Assembly: GCF_002887815.1 (NCBI RefSeq)
Contig: NZ_PDHO01000016.1
Span: 50,974 to 114,973, forward strand
Length of the DNA: 64,000 nt
Direction of reading: 5' to 3'
Source of the DNA: Mycobacterium sp. ENV421
GTDB taxonomy: Bacteria; Actinomycetota; Actinomycetes; Mycobacteriales; Mycobacteriaceae
Shown: positions 8,621-16,613 of the stretch, piece by piece
How the letters are laid out: each line of letters starts with the position of its first letter
Position numbering within the stretch: position 1 is the stretch's first letter
The notes under the pieces: generated by a model
What the model was told of the DNA's origin: nothing
The model's input: only the letters and a program-made list of their open reading frames with translations
Databases searched by the model: none
Translations under genes and position numbers: made by a program

Positions 8621-8705
8621 GTGCGCTCCTTCCGCAAGCCGCCAGCCTAGTCACGATCCCCACTTTCTGCCGAGCGTCACGTTCGCGCGCAGCGGTCGGC
8701 GCCGC

Positions 8706-9353
8706 TCACATCCCGAAACGGGTGCGCCGCACTGCCGCCACGGCCTCCGGCGGCCCGAGGACATCGACGCGTGCCGCGTCCTGACGGCCGAACAGGTAGA
8801 GCAGGAGCTCACCGGGCGCGCCGCTGAGTTCGACGTCGGGGGTGCCGGTACGGGCGCGACAGCGGTGCGCACCCCACACCAGGTCCACCCCGGTGCCGCG
8901 TACCCGACGGCTCAGATAACGGCTGCCGCGCTCGACATTTCGCCAGAGCGCTGCTTGCAGGTCGGCGGTCAGGTTCTCCCGGGGGCCCAGCCCATTGGCG
9001 CGCCGGACGTCCTCGTGGTGGACGAAGAACTCGTTGAGGCTGGGGAAGTCGCGCACCCAGCCCAGCCGGAAGAAGCCGAAGGGCGGACCCGACCGCAGCC
9101 GGTCGACCAGCCAGCCGAACTCCCGGTGCTCGACGATTGCCGCGGTGCGCCGCTCGGCGAATCGCGCGGGGGCCCCGCGGAGAACGAGGCAGGGCGCGGC
9201 AATCGGGTCGCGCTCGCGCAGCAGCAGGTGGGCGGCGAGGACTTTGGTGGTGAACCCGTCGAGCAAGGTGGGCGCGTCCGGGCCGAGGCGGTCGAAGAGA
9301 TCGCACAGCGCCGCCCGCTCCCGGGCGTCGAACGGCGGATCAGCGCTCGGCAT
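8706..9353 (-). CDS. TIGR03085-type DinB-like metal-binding protein
   Basis: This is a 215-residue protein from ATG 9353, overlapping the end of the upstream methyltransferase by 14 bp. It has the family start ERAALCDLFDRLGPDAPTLLDGF, an AAHLLLRERDP segment with a probable metal His, and a second His pair in NEFFVHHEDVRRA. These features place it in the DinB/maleylpyruvate isomerase-like four-helix superfamily, where three His residues bind a divalent metal and many members use mycothiol. The substrate is unknown. It is the last gene of an operon with the methyltransferase and alcohol dehydrogenase. Confidence 0.8.
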   Translation of the reverse strand: MPSADPPFDARERAALCDLFDRLGPDAPTLLDGFTTKVLAAHLLLRERDPIAAPCLVLRGAPARFAERRTAAIVEHREFGWLVDRLRSGPPFGFFRLGWVRDFPSLNEFFVHHEDVRRANGLGPRENLTADLQAALWRNVERGSRYLSRRVRGTGVDLVWGAHRCRARTGTPDVELSGAPGELLLYLFGRQDAARVDVLGPPEAVAAVRRTRFGM

Positions 9354-10203
9354 ACACAGCCCGTTCGATCTCGGACACCGCGTCGGTGCGTCCAGCCGGC
9401 CGCAGGTAGCGGGCCGTGTACTCAGCCGGCCCGGCCTGATCGATCTCACGCCAGCCGTAGTCGGCCAGCAGCGGCGCGACGTCGGCGGGGTCGAGCCCGA
9501 ACCGCCACAGCGCGTCCTTGACCACGAACTGTGTGCGGGCCCGCTCCGCGCCGTACAACTGCCGCCCGGTCAAAAAGTCCGCACGGATGAACGTGAACGC
9601 CAGTCCGCTGCCGGGCCCTGCGTGCGAGAGGTGGTCCAACGTCCTGCGCACTGCCGGTTCGGTCAGGTATTGGGTGACCGCCTCCCATACGTAGAATGTG
9701 CGCCGCTGGTTGCCGAAGCCGTTGCCCTGCAGGACGTCTGCCAGATCATCGGTCTCAAAGTCCACCGGTAGCAGCGTCACGTTGTCCGGGACGCGGCCGA
9801 ATGTACGACGCACCGCGGCGGCCTTGCGCGCGGTATTGGCCGGCAGGTCGACCTCGCACACAGGAACCCCGGAGAGGGCCGGCAGCCGATACGCCCGGGT
9901 GTCATAACCGGCGCCGAGAATTACCACAGCATCAACACCTTTGGCGACCGCCGCATCGAGGCGATCGTCGATGTATCGCTTGCGGCACAGGAAGTTTGCC
10001 CAGCCGCCGTCGATCCGCTTGTCGGTGGCGGCGTGCAGGACACGGCGCACCGGCGACCAGCGAGTGGCTGCTGCGATGAAGCGGGTCGGAGCGGGCAGCA
10101 GACCTGCGGCCCACGGGTCGTGCACCAGAGGTGCCGGCTCATGCTGGTCTGCGGCCACGATTACCATCGGGCCGAGAGCAGTCTGAGCGGCGGCGTCGCT
10201 CAC
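9340..10203 (-). CDS. SAM-dependent methyltransferase, TIGR00027-like family
   Basis: This is a 287-residue protein. The SAM-binding motif I is VVILGAGYDTRAYRL; the acidic motif II is CEVDLPANTARK; and FYVWEAVTQYLTE is the motif IV region. This class I family is greatly expanded in mycobacteria, and substrates are mostly unknown. The start overlaps the upstream dehydrogenase stop (ATGA at 10200-10203), and the gene itself overlaps the DinB-like gene downstream, so the three are likely one transcript. A relative of the same family lies at 45117. Confidence 0.88.
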   Translation of the reverse strand: MSDAAAQTALGPMVIVAADQHEPAPLVHDPWAAGLLPAPTRFIAAATRWSPVRRVLHAATDKRIDGGWANFLCRKRYIDDRLDAAVAKGVDAVVILGAGYDTRAYRLPALSGVPVCEVDLPANTARKAAAVRRTFGRVPDNVTLLPVDFETDDLADVLQGNGFGNQRRTFYVWEAVTQYLTEPAVRRTLDHLSHAGPGSGLAFTFIRADFLTGRQLYGAERARTQFVVKDALWRFGLDPADVAPLLADYGWREIDQAGPAEYTARYLRPAGRTDAVSEIERAVYAER

Positions 10204-11240
10204 GGTTGTACGAGCACCCTGATCGGATTTCCTTCGGCCTGGTCGAGAATGCGGATGCCGTCGGCGATGTCCTCGAGCGGGATGATCTGGCTGATCGAGC
10301 GCGACAGATCCAATCGGCCGGTGGACACCAGCTGAGCGAGCGTCTCGATGTCCTTGTTGTGGTAGCCGAGATGCCCGAGTACCTGGCGTCGGGTCAGACC
10401 GAACATCGACGTCGGTCCCACGGTGGGGGATTCGGCGCTCATGCCGACCCCCACCAGCCGGCCGCCGCCGGTCAGCGAGTTCAGCGCCTGCTCGAAAGTC
10501 ACCTTCAGCCCGACGGCGTCGAACGCGACATCGAGTCCGCGCCCGCCGGTCACCTGCGCCAGCTTGTCGGCGAAATCCGGGTCACGCGAATCGAATGCGT
10601 AATCGGCGCCGAGTTCCAGCGCACGGTCGCGGACCGCAGGGTTGAGGTCGACCGCGACGATCGGAACCGCTCCGACCAGCCGCGCCAGTTGGACGATGTG
10701 CGTGCCGACACCGCCGACGCCCCACACGCCGACCGATTCACCGATCACCACCTTGCCGGTGTTCACCACCGCGCCGAACGGGGTGGACACCGCGTCGGCG
10801 AGGATCGCGGCCTGCTCCAGCGGCACGTTGTCCGGAACGCGAGTCAGCCCGGCGGCCTGCGCGACGGTGTACTCCGCCCAGGCGCCGTCATAGGCGAACG
10901 CCATGAGTTGCATCCGCAGACAGGTGGCCATGTCCCCGCGACGGCAGTTGGCGCACTGTCCGCAGGGCCGGCCCGCGGCGACGACCACCCGGTCACCCTC
11001 GGACCACCCGGTCACGCCGGGCCCGATCTTGGCGATCGTCCCGGATGCCTCGTGTCCCTGGATCACGACCGGACGCTGGGCAGGGAAGGTGCCGTTGATC
11101 AGGCTGAGGTCGGAATGGCAGATGCCGCAGAACGCCACTTTGACCAGAACTTCACCCTCACCTGGTTCGGGGATCGGGACATCTTCCAGCGCAACGGTTT
11201 TCGTGTCGGCGTAGAAGCGTTCCGCCCGCATGGTGCCCAT
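10200..11240 (-). CDS. Zinc-dependent alcohol dehydrogenase (MDR family)
   Basis: This is a 346-residue protein with a strong Shine-Dalgarno (CAGGAGG) before ATG 11240. Catalytic zinc ligands are in CGICHSD and GHEASG. The structural zinc cysteines are CGQCANCRRGDMATC. The NAD(P) Rossmann motif is GVWGVGGVGTHIVQLA. It resembles AdhP/AdhA primary alcohol dehydrogenases. It is the first gene of the operon with the methyltransferase and DinB-like protein. The physiological alcohol is not deducible. Confidence 0.9.
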   Translation of the reverse strand: MGTMRAERFYADTKTVALEDVPIPEPGEGEVLVKVAFCGICHSDLSLINGTFPAQRPVVIQGHEASGTIAKIGPGVTGWSEGDRVVVAAGRPCGQCANCRRGDMATCLRMQLMAFAYDGAWAEYTVAQAAGLTRVPDNVPLEQAAILADAVSTPFGAVVNTGKVVIGESVGVWGVGGVGTHIVQLARLVGAVPIVAVDLNPAVRDRALELGADYAFDSRDPDFADKLAQVTGGRGLDVAFDAVGLKVTFEQALNSLTGGGRLVGVGMSAESPTVGPTSMFGLTRRQVLGHLGYHNKDIETLAQLVSTGRLDLSRSISQIIPLEDIADGIRILDQAEGNPIRVLVQP

Positions 11241-11309
11241 GGTGTCCTCCTGAGGTCGAAAAACAAACGTACGCCCGGTGTCGCCCGGATCAGGCCTAGA
11301 GTGGGGAAT

Positions 11310-11765
11310 ATGTCGCCCAAGATCGCCACCGCCGACTCCGTGGACCTCGACACGCTGCTCGAGTTCGTCCGGCCCCGCCATCGCATGGTGCTGACCACCT
11401 TCCGCGCCGACGGCTCGCTGCAGAGTTCCCCGGTGACCGGCGGCGTGGACGAGCAGGGCCGCCTGGTGATCGCCAGCTATCCACGTCGCGCCAAGTCGGT
11501 GAACATCCGCCGCACCGGGCGCGCGAGTGTGGTGGTGCTCTCCGACGAGTTCAATGACGCCTACGTGCAGATCGACGGGCCCGCCGAGGTGATCGACCTG
11601 CCCGACGCTGTGGAACCGCTGGTCGACTACTTCCGCGCGGTCGCTGGTGAGCACTCGGATTGGGACGAGTATCGGGCGGCGATGGTCAAACAGGGCAAGT
11701 GCCTGATCCGGGTCACTCCGCAGCGCTGGGGTCCGGTGGCGACGGGCGGCTTCCCGCCGTCGTGA
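11310..11765 (+). CDS. PPOX-class (pyridoxamine oxidase-like) F420/flavin-dependent protein
   Basis: This is a 151-residue protein starting at ATG 11310, divergent from the dehydrogenase. It has the split-barrel fold signature: MVLTTFRADGSLQSSPV, a basic SYPRRAKSVNIRR cofactor-phosphate segment and a VQIDGPAEVIDLP strand pair. Mycobacterial members commonly bind F420, others FMN; sequence alone does not decide. The last 53 bp overlap tail-to-tail with the sucrase/ferredoxin-like gene. Probably cytoplasmic redox; substrate unknown. Confidence 0.83.
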   Translation: MSPKIATADSVDLDTLLEFVRPRHRMVLTTFRADGSLQSSPVTGGVDEQGRLVIASYPRRAKSVNIRRTGRASVVVLSDEFNDAYVQIDGPAEVIDLPDAVEPLVDYFRAVAGEHSDWDEYRAAMVKQGKCLIRVTPQRWGPVATGGFPPS

Positions 11766-12636
11766 GCGAGGCCAGTGTGTAGACCCGAACCCGGCCGGGC
11801 ACGGTGGCGTGGCATTGCGACAGCAGCGGCTCCGAGAGCTCCTCGTTGAGCACCACCTCGACCGGGGCGGGGTCGGCGTCGAGCACCACCCGGATGGTGC
11901 CGTCACCCGGCTCGGCACTCAGCGGCAGGAAGGCGGCGATGCGGTCGTCGCCGAACTCCTCGCGGGCGAAATGTTGTGCGGCCTGCACAGCGTGGGGAAG
12001 CGACGTCCGACCCCGCAGGAACCGGTTGTCCAGCCGACCATCGAGGTAGCGGCTCACCAGCCCGGCCGCGTCGGCCTGGTCCACCCGCCCATAACACAAT
12101 CCGGCGGGCAGCACGAGCATGGTCGCCGCGAACCGATCACCGCCCAGATGGGAGCATTCCCAGGCGAATTCGGGATACGCGGCCGAGATCGCCGCGGCAG
12201 CTGACCGGCCGCGCACGGCGCAGCACATGTCGTGGCGGCCGTGGGCACAGACCGCGACGAGCGGGTCGGTCGAGGCGGTGCCGTCGGATCCATCCAGGGC
12301 GATGTCGAGGTACTCGCGCGGGTCGGTGACCTCGCCGCCGTGCAGCGCTTCGCCTCCGACGGCGCACTGCGCGACGAACCAGCGCCACCGGGGTGTGGCC
12401 GCCCGGCGGCCGTGCTTGCGGATCGCCGCGATCCGCATGCCCGCGGCTTCCGCGCGCCGCACGACGGCCAACCCCAGCTTCGGGTCGATGCAGGCCGGTG
12501 AGTCCAGGAAGGCCGATCGTCCCCAGCCGCCTGACAATTCGAGCAACAGCCACGAGGAACCGGCCGACGCCGTCCCGTACATCGGATCGTTGCGAGCCAG
12601 CGACTGGTCGCTGCAGCCCTGTCCGGCTCTACTCAT
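11713..12636 (-). CDS. Sucrase/ferredoxin-like family protein
   Basis: This is a 307-residue protein from ATG 12636, which overlaps the stop of the JmjC gene (ATGA). It has the thioredoxin-like ferredoxin signature with cysteine motifs VCAHGRHDMCC and ECSHLGGDRFA plus an N-terminal CSD motif, consistent with a [2Fe-2S] or redox-cysteine site. The family has no settled function. Tight coupling behind a 2OG-type oxygenase and a short repetitive peptide suggests an electron-transfer or tailoring role in that cassette. It might instead be a housekeeping neighbour, since related genes occur elsewhere in actinobacteria. Confidence 0.82.
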   Translation of the reverse strand: MSRAGQGCSDQSLARNDPMYGTASAGSSWLLLELSGGWGRSAFLDSPACIDPKLGLAVVRRAEAAGMRIAAIRKHGRRAATPRWRWFVAQCAVGGEALHGGEVTDPREYLDIALDGSDGTASTDPLVAVCAHGRHDMCCAVRGRSAAAAISAAYPEFAWECSHLGGDRFAATMLVLPAGLCYGRVDQADAAGLVSRYLDGRLDNRFLRGRTSLPHAVQAAQHFAREEFGDDRIAAFLPLSAEPGDGTIRVVLDADPAPVEVVLNEELSEPLLSQCHATVPGRVRVYTLASLTTAGSRPSPPDPSAAE

Positions 12637-13841
12637 CGCGCAGCAGCGGGGACGACGACCGCTTCCTTGAGCAGGCGCCGAATCAGAACCGCACCGTCCG
12701 CGGGGTCCAGCCCCGGCAGGGCGGCGGCCCGCGCCACCTCACCGCGGTGCAGCGCGTACAGCGCCTCGGCGCAGGATGCGGGGAACGTGATGGTCCGGTC
12801 GGGAAGCCGGAGCACAACCCGCCCGTCCGATCTGTCCAGGCCGGCCACCAGCCCACGGCGCCAGCACACGTCGACCTCGGCGTCGGCGGCGGCGCTCAAC
12901 GTGGCCAGCGGCCGAACCGCAACGGGACGGGTCAGCCCGGCGTGCCGGTCGGACAGCCGTACGGCCGCGCCGGTACCCAGTGTTGCCGCGTTGTCCCGCA
13001 GCGCCGTCACCACCTCGGCCATCACCTTGGTGACCGTGGCGAGAGCCTCGTCCTGATCAGCGGCAGCAAAACCCATTGGCAGGGATCGGCGAAAGGCCTC
13101 GACAGTGGACAGCTCGTCGAGCACAGTGCGCGCTACGTCGAGAGCTGTGGTGGCCGAGATACCGATGGTTAGGTGAATCGACGTGGTGTCGAGCGCCTGC
13201 GCCGCGTGCAGCCAGCCTCTGGGCAGGTACAGCGCGTCGCCGGCGTTCAAGACAGTGTCGATCACCGGCTCGGTCTGGACCCGTTCGTCGATTGCCGCTC
13301 GGTGCTGGGTCCACGGCTGGGACGGCAGCGGATGGGTGTGCACCGGTTCGTGCACCACCCAGCGTTTCTGTCCGGATACCTGCAGCACGAAGACGTCGTG
13401 CACGTCGTAGTGCGGGTCGAAACCACGGCTGCCCGGCGGTGTGATGTAGGCATTCGCCTGTGCGGGATGTCCGAAATCGTCGACGGCGTCGCGGACGAAG
13501 TCGATCAGCGGCGGCCACAACCGGTGCAGACCTTGCAGAACAACCGTTGCGCCAGCGGCCAATTCGGCAAGGACCTTGGCCGAGTCGACCTGATCGCCGA
13601 TCTCCGCGCCGAACCCGGCCGGGCCGAGGTAGCAGTCTTTGGCCAGGATCTCGCCGTCGCGAGCCAACCTGATGAACGGCGCGCGGATGCCGCGCTCGGC
13701 AATCAACTCGTCGACCGCCCCGGGAGACAGCAGATCGCTGAAATCCCGGGGCAGGTCGACGGCTGAGCTCAGGAGCGGCCTGCGGCCCCAGTACTGGTCG
13801 GCGAACGTCTGCGCGTCGACCACACTGCAGCGGCTCAGCAT
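12633..13841 (-). CDS. JmjC/cupin_4 Fe(II)/2-oxoglutarate-type protein hydroxylase
   Basis: This is a 402-residue protein from ATG 13841, 10 bp after the peptide gene. The cupin core carries the iron triad H144 and D146 (in FDPHYDVHDVFVLQ) and H212 (in LYLPRGWLHAAQ). The GQKRW segment after the HxD is typical of the ROX/MINA/YcfD group, which hydroxylates residues in ribosomal proteins. The C-terminal 150 residues resemble the dimer and winged-helix parts of that group. Here the partner is more likely the adjacent 61-residue peptide than a ribosomal protein. The stop overlaps the start of the sucrase/ferredoxin-like gene. Fold and triad are seen; substrate is inference. Confidence 0.88.
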   Translation of the reverse strand: MLSRCSVVDAQTFADQYWGRRPLLSSAVDLPRDFSDLLSPGAVDELIAERGIRAPFIRLARDGEILAKDCYLGPAGFGAEIGDQVDSAKVLAELAAGATVVLQGLHRLWPPLIDFVRDAVDDFGHPAQANAYITPPGSRGFDPHYDVHDVFVLQVSGQKRWVVHEPVHTHPLPSQPWTQHRAAIDERVQTEPVIDTVLNAGDALYLPRGWLHAAQALDTTSIHLTIGISATTALDVARTVLDELSTVEAFRRSLPMGFAAADQDEALATVTKVMAEVVTALRDNAATLGTGAAVRLSDRHAGLTRPVAVRPLATLSAAADAEVDVCWRRGLVAGLDRSDGRVVLRLPDRTITFPASCAEALYALHRGEVARAAALPGLDPADGAVLIRRLLKEAVVVPAAAR

Positions 13842-13851
13842 GAAACGGGGG

Positions 13852-14037
13852 TCAGGCTGAGCCGTCGGCGCCGCCGTCGTGGCCTTCGGGGTTCGAGCCG
13901 CCGTCGGCGGGACCCTCACCGCCACCGCCGGCTGTGCCGTCAGCGCCGCCGTCGTGGCCTTCGGGATTGGAGCCGCCGTCGGCGGTGCCCTCGCCGCCCG
14001 GGGTGGAGGTCGTGATGTCGTCGTCGTCGAGCGCCAT
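13852..14037 (-). CDS. Small Gly/Asp-rich repetitive peptide, candidate RiPP precursor
   Basis: This is a 61-residue peptide from ATG 14037, behind a clear GAAAGGATC ribosome site. A short acidic N-terminus (MALDDDDITTSTP) could be a leader. The rest is two 22-residue repeats (residues 15-36 and 40-61, 20 of 22 identical), each containing GGSNPEGHDGGADG. There is no Cys, no aromatic residue and no membrane segment. It is the first gene of a tight run followed by the JmjC oxygenase (10 bp gap) and the sucrase/ferredoxin-like gene, and it is divergent from a cysteine peptidase. A modified peptide product, with His/Asn/Asp as hydroxylation targets, is inferred. It could instead be a structural low-complexity protein. 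Confidence 0.75.
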   Translation of the reverse strand: MALDDDDITTSTPGGEGTADGGSNPEGHDGGADGTAGGGGEGPADGGSNPEGHDGGADGSA

Positions 14038-14136
14038 GAAAGATCCTTTCTCGAACCGCAAAAGCGCGGCACAGTGTGCAGGGATAGGTGCGAACGGAGT
14101 TGCCGCGCCGAAACCGAATGAAACCGTCGGAAGCGA

Positions 14137-14655
14137 GTGGATGTGTCCGGGTGGCCCCGCCAGCGTGACGGCGTCAGCTGCGGGCCGAGCGTGGCCGTGA
14201 TGGCGGGTGCACTGCTCGACGCCGAGTACGGCGCCCCGTTGCACACCGGACAGCCGCAGCGGTGGTTCGACGCCGAGCAGGCGCGGGTGCACCGTGCGAT
14301 CAACGCGGTGTGGCCGCACGCCCTGGGCGCCACCCCGGCCGGTGTGGCGCGGGCCATGACCGAGCACAGCATCTCCCGCGGCGTGCGCTACCGCTGGCGA
14401 CCGGCCCGGTGCGACGACCGGCTGGCCGATGTCTGCGATGCGGTGGCCGCGGGCTGGCCGGTGGCGATGCTGATCGGTGCGGTGCTGCCGCGGCATTGGG
14501 TGCTCCTGGTCGAGATCGAGGGCGCCACCCTGCGTTGTTACGAGCCGTCCTCCGGCGCACTGCTGGACATCGCCGTCGACGACATCCGTCGCAGTCGGTT
14601 GGCGCGGCTGGGTTTTGCACGGCCGTTCGCGTTCGTCACTCCGCGCTGTGTTTGA
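14137..14655 (+). CDS. C39-like papain-fold cysteine peptidase
   Basis: This is a 172-residue protein; GTG 14137 or GTG 14143, since GGAAG at 14129-14133 fits the later one better. Candidate catalytic residues are Q9 and C15 in RQRDGVSCGPS (oxyanion Gln six residues before Cys, as in C39 peptidases), H120 in PRHWVLL, and E136 in CYEPSSG where the family usually has Asp. No signal peptide or ABC transporter domain is present, so it is probably cytoplasmic. It is divergent from the peptide gene with about 100 bp between. Cleavage of the repetitive peptide or a leader is a reasonable guess. A vitamin-like or housekeeping role cannot be excluded. Confidence 0.7.
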   Translation: MDVSGWPRQRDGVSCGPSVAVMAGALLDAEYGAPLHTGQPQRWFDAEQARVHRAINAVWPHALGATPAGVARAMTEHSISRGVRYRWRPARCDDRLADVCDAVAAGWPVAMLIGAVLPRHWVLLVEIEGATLRCYEPSSGALLDIAVDDIRRSRLARLGFARPFAFVTPRCV

Positions 14656-14707
14656 GGACGTACCGAACGGGCATGCGGGCACCTGAACCCAAGTGGAGGA
14701 GGATCCC

Positions 14708-15886
14708 ATGCGAGCAGTGACCTGGCACGGCCGCCGCAACGTCTCGGTCGACACCGTCCCCGATCCGCAGATCAAGGAGCCCACCGACGCGATCATCCGC
14801 GTCACCAGCACCAACATCTGCGGCTCCGACCTGCACCTCTACGAGGTGCTCGGGGCCTTCATGTCGCCGGGGGACATCCTCGGCCACGAGGCCATGGGTG
14901 TGGTCGAAGAGGTTGGCGATCAAGTCTCCGAACTCAAAGTCGGTGACCGCGTGGTGATTCCGTTCAACATCTCCTGCGGCCACTGCTTCATGTGCGGGCA
15001 GGGCCTGCAAAGCCAATGTGAGACAACGCAAAACCGGGACCAGGGCACCGGTGCGGCGTTGTTCGGCTACTCCAAGCTGTACGGGGAAGTGGCCGGCGGC
15101 CAGGCCGAGTATCTGCGGGTGCCCCAGGCCAATTACACCCACATCAAGGTCCCGGTCGGCGGCTCCGACGACCGCTACGTGTATCTGTCCGACGTATTGC
15201 CCACCGCCTGGCAAGGTTTGGAGTACGCGGACGTGCCGGACGGCGGCACCCTGGTCGTACTCGGACTGGGACCGATCGGATCGATGGCGTGCCGGATGGC
15301 CGCCCACCGCAACCGACACCGGGTTATCGGCATCGACCTGGTGCCCGATCGGCTGGAGCGGGCCCGTCCCTACTGCGAGGAGGTCATCGACCTTCGCGAG
15401 GGCGATGTGGTGGAACGCGTGCTGGATCTGACCGACGGCCGCGGCGCCGACTCCGTCATCGACGCCGTCGGGATGGAGGCACACGGGTCGCCTGTCGCCG
15501 AATTCGCCCAGACCGCAGCGGGATACCTGCCGTCACCGGTGGGGCGGGCGGTCATGCGTAACGCCGGAGTGGACCGGTTGGCGGCGCTGCACACCGCGAT
15601 CGCGGTGGTTCGCCGAGGCGGGACGGTGTCGCTGTCGGGCGTCTACGGCGGCGCCGCGGATCCGATCAACCTGATGGTGATGTTCGACAAGCAGATACAG
15701 CTCCGAATGGGGCAGGCCAACGTGAAGCGCTGGATCCCCGACATCATGCCGCTGCTCACCGATGATGATCCGCTGGGTGTGGACACCTTCGCCACCCATC
15801 GGCTTCCGCTATCGGACGCGCCGAAAGCCTACGAGACCTTCCAGAAGAAGGCCGACGGCATGTTCAAAGTGGTTCTCAAACCTTAG
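14708..15886 (+). CDS. Zinc-dependent alcohol/formaldehyde-type dehydrogenase
   Basis: This is a 392-residue protein with a very strong site (GGAGGAGGATCCC) before ATG 14708. It is a long-chain MDR dehydrogenase. Zinc ligands are in NICGSDLHLYE and GHEAMG; the structural zinc cysteines are CGHCFMCGQGLQSQC; the Rossmann motif is VVLGLGPIGSMACRMA. The long insert near residue 270 (VDRLAALHTAI region) resembles glutathione-independent formaldehyde dehydrogenases and threonine dehydrogenase-like proteins. It lies 52 bp after the cysteine peptidase and could be cotranscribed. The stop overlaps the convergent TetR gene by 4 bp. Confidence 0.88.
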   Translation: MRAVTWHGRRNVSVDTVPDPQIKEPTDAIIRVTSTNICGSDLHLYEVLGAFMSPGDILGHEAMGVVEEVGDQVSELKVGDRVVIPFNISCGHCFMCGQGLQSQCETTQNRDQGTGAALFGYSKLYGEVAGGQAEYLRVPQANYTHIKVPVGGSDDRYVYLSDVLPTAWQGLEYADVPDGGTLVVLGLGPIGSMACRMAAHRNRHRVIGIDLVPDRLERARPYCEEVIDLREGDVVERVLDLTDGRGADSVIDAVGMEAHGSPVAEFAQTAAGYLPSPVGRAVMRNAGVDRLAALHTAIAVVRRGGTVSLSGVYGGAADPINLMVMFDKQIQLRMGQANVKRWIPDIMPLLTDDDPLGVDTFATHRLPLSDAPKAYETFQKKADGMFKVVLKP

Positions 15887-16503
15887 GTTTGGGCCGGTTT
15901 GGGCCCTAGCAGCGCCAGCGAGACGGACAGCGCGGGCTCGATGATGTCGCTGGCCGGATCGCCGTCCTCCATGGTTTGCGCGGTGAGTTCGCGCAGGCCG
16001 CCCACCAGGATGACGGCCACCGCATGGGAGATCGGCGGCAGGCCGGCGGCCCGGAATCCGTCGTTGCCGGATAGGTCGACGATCATCGTCGCGAGCCGGG
16101 CGAACCCGCGGCGCAGGGTCGGCCGGGCGTACTCACCCAGGGCGGGAAGCTCCCGGATCCAACTCAGCGTGATGGCCCGCCGCTCGTCGATGTGCTCGAC
16201 GTAGGTGACGACGGCTTGGCGGATCTGCTCGTGCCAGGGGGCGTTCGGGTCGACGGCAGCGCTGATGGTTTCGACGAGTTCGTCGTTGTTGGCTGTGAGC
16301 AGCTCGGCGAAACAGTCTTCCTTGGTGGCGAACTCGCTGTAGAAGGTGCGCTTGGAGGTGCGGGCGTACCGGACGATGTCGGCGACGGTGGAGTCGCGGT
16401 AGCCGCGTTCTTCGATAGACGCGGCGAGGCCGTCGAGCAGTCGCCGCCGGAAGTCGTCGTTGCGGCCGACGGCAGGAGCGTCGGGAACGGCTGCCGTGGT
16501 CAC
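15883..16503 (-). CDS. TetR-family repressor, divergent from cyp138-like gene
   Basis: This is a 206-residue protein. The N-terminal helix-turn-helix (STVADIVRYARTSKRTFYSEFATKEDC) is typical TetR; the C-terminal domain is a helical ligand pocket of the usual length. It faces a P450 gene across 110 bp containing GGTAC/GTACC palindromes. The pairing matches the order I recall for Rv0135c-Rv0136 (cyp138), so it probably represses the P450 and itself in response to a hydrophobic ligand. Confidence 0.88.
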   Translation of the reverse strand: MTTAAVPDAPAVGRNDDFRRRLLDGLAASIEERGYRDSTVADIVRYARTSKRTFYSEFATKEDCFAELLTANNDELVETISAAVDPNAPWHEQIRQAVVTYVEHIDERRAITLSWIRELPALGEYARPTLRRGFARLATMIVDLSGNDGFRAAGLPPISHAVAVILVGGLRELTAQTMEDGDPASDIIEPALSVSLALLGPKPAQT

Positions 16504-16538
16504 CCGACCTCCTTTCGCGCTCTGGTCTTGTCAGGGCT

Positions 16539-16589
16539 GGTACCGAAGGGTACCGTACCTCACAAGCCAGTGGTACAACGCAGTACCAC
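16539..16589. promoter_or_regulatory. TetR operator candidates upstream of P450
   Basis: Two elements: GGTACC at 16539-16544 and 16549-16554 followed by GTACC, and a perfect inverted repeat GTGGTAC-N6-GTACCAC at 16570-16589. The second ends 25 bp before the P450 start. Shared GGTAC half sites in the divergent TetR/P450 interval suggest two binding sites for the adjacent repressor. Confidence 0.65.
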
Positions 16590-16613
16590 GCTATGTCTGG
16601 GAGGGCCTCACCG

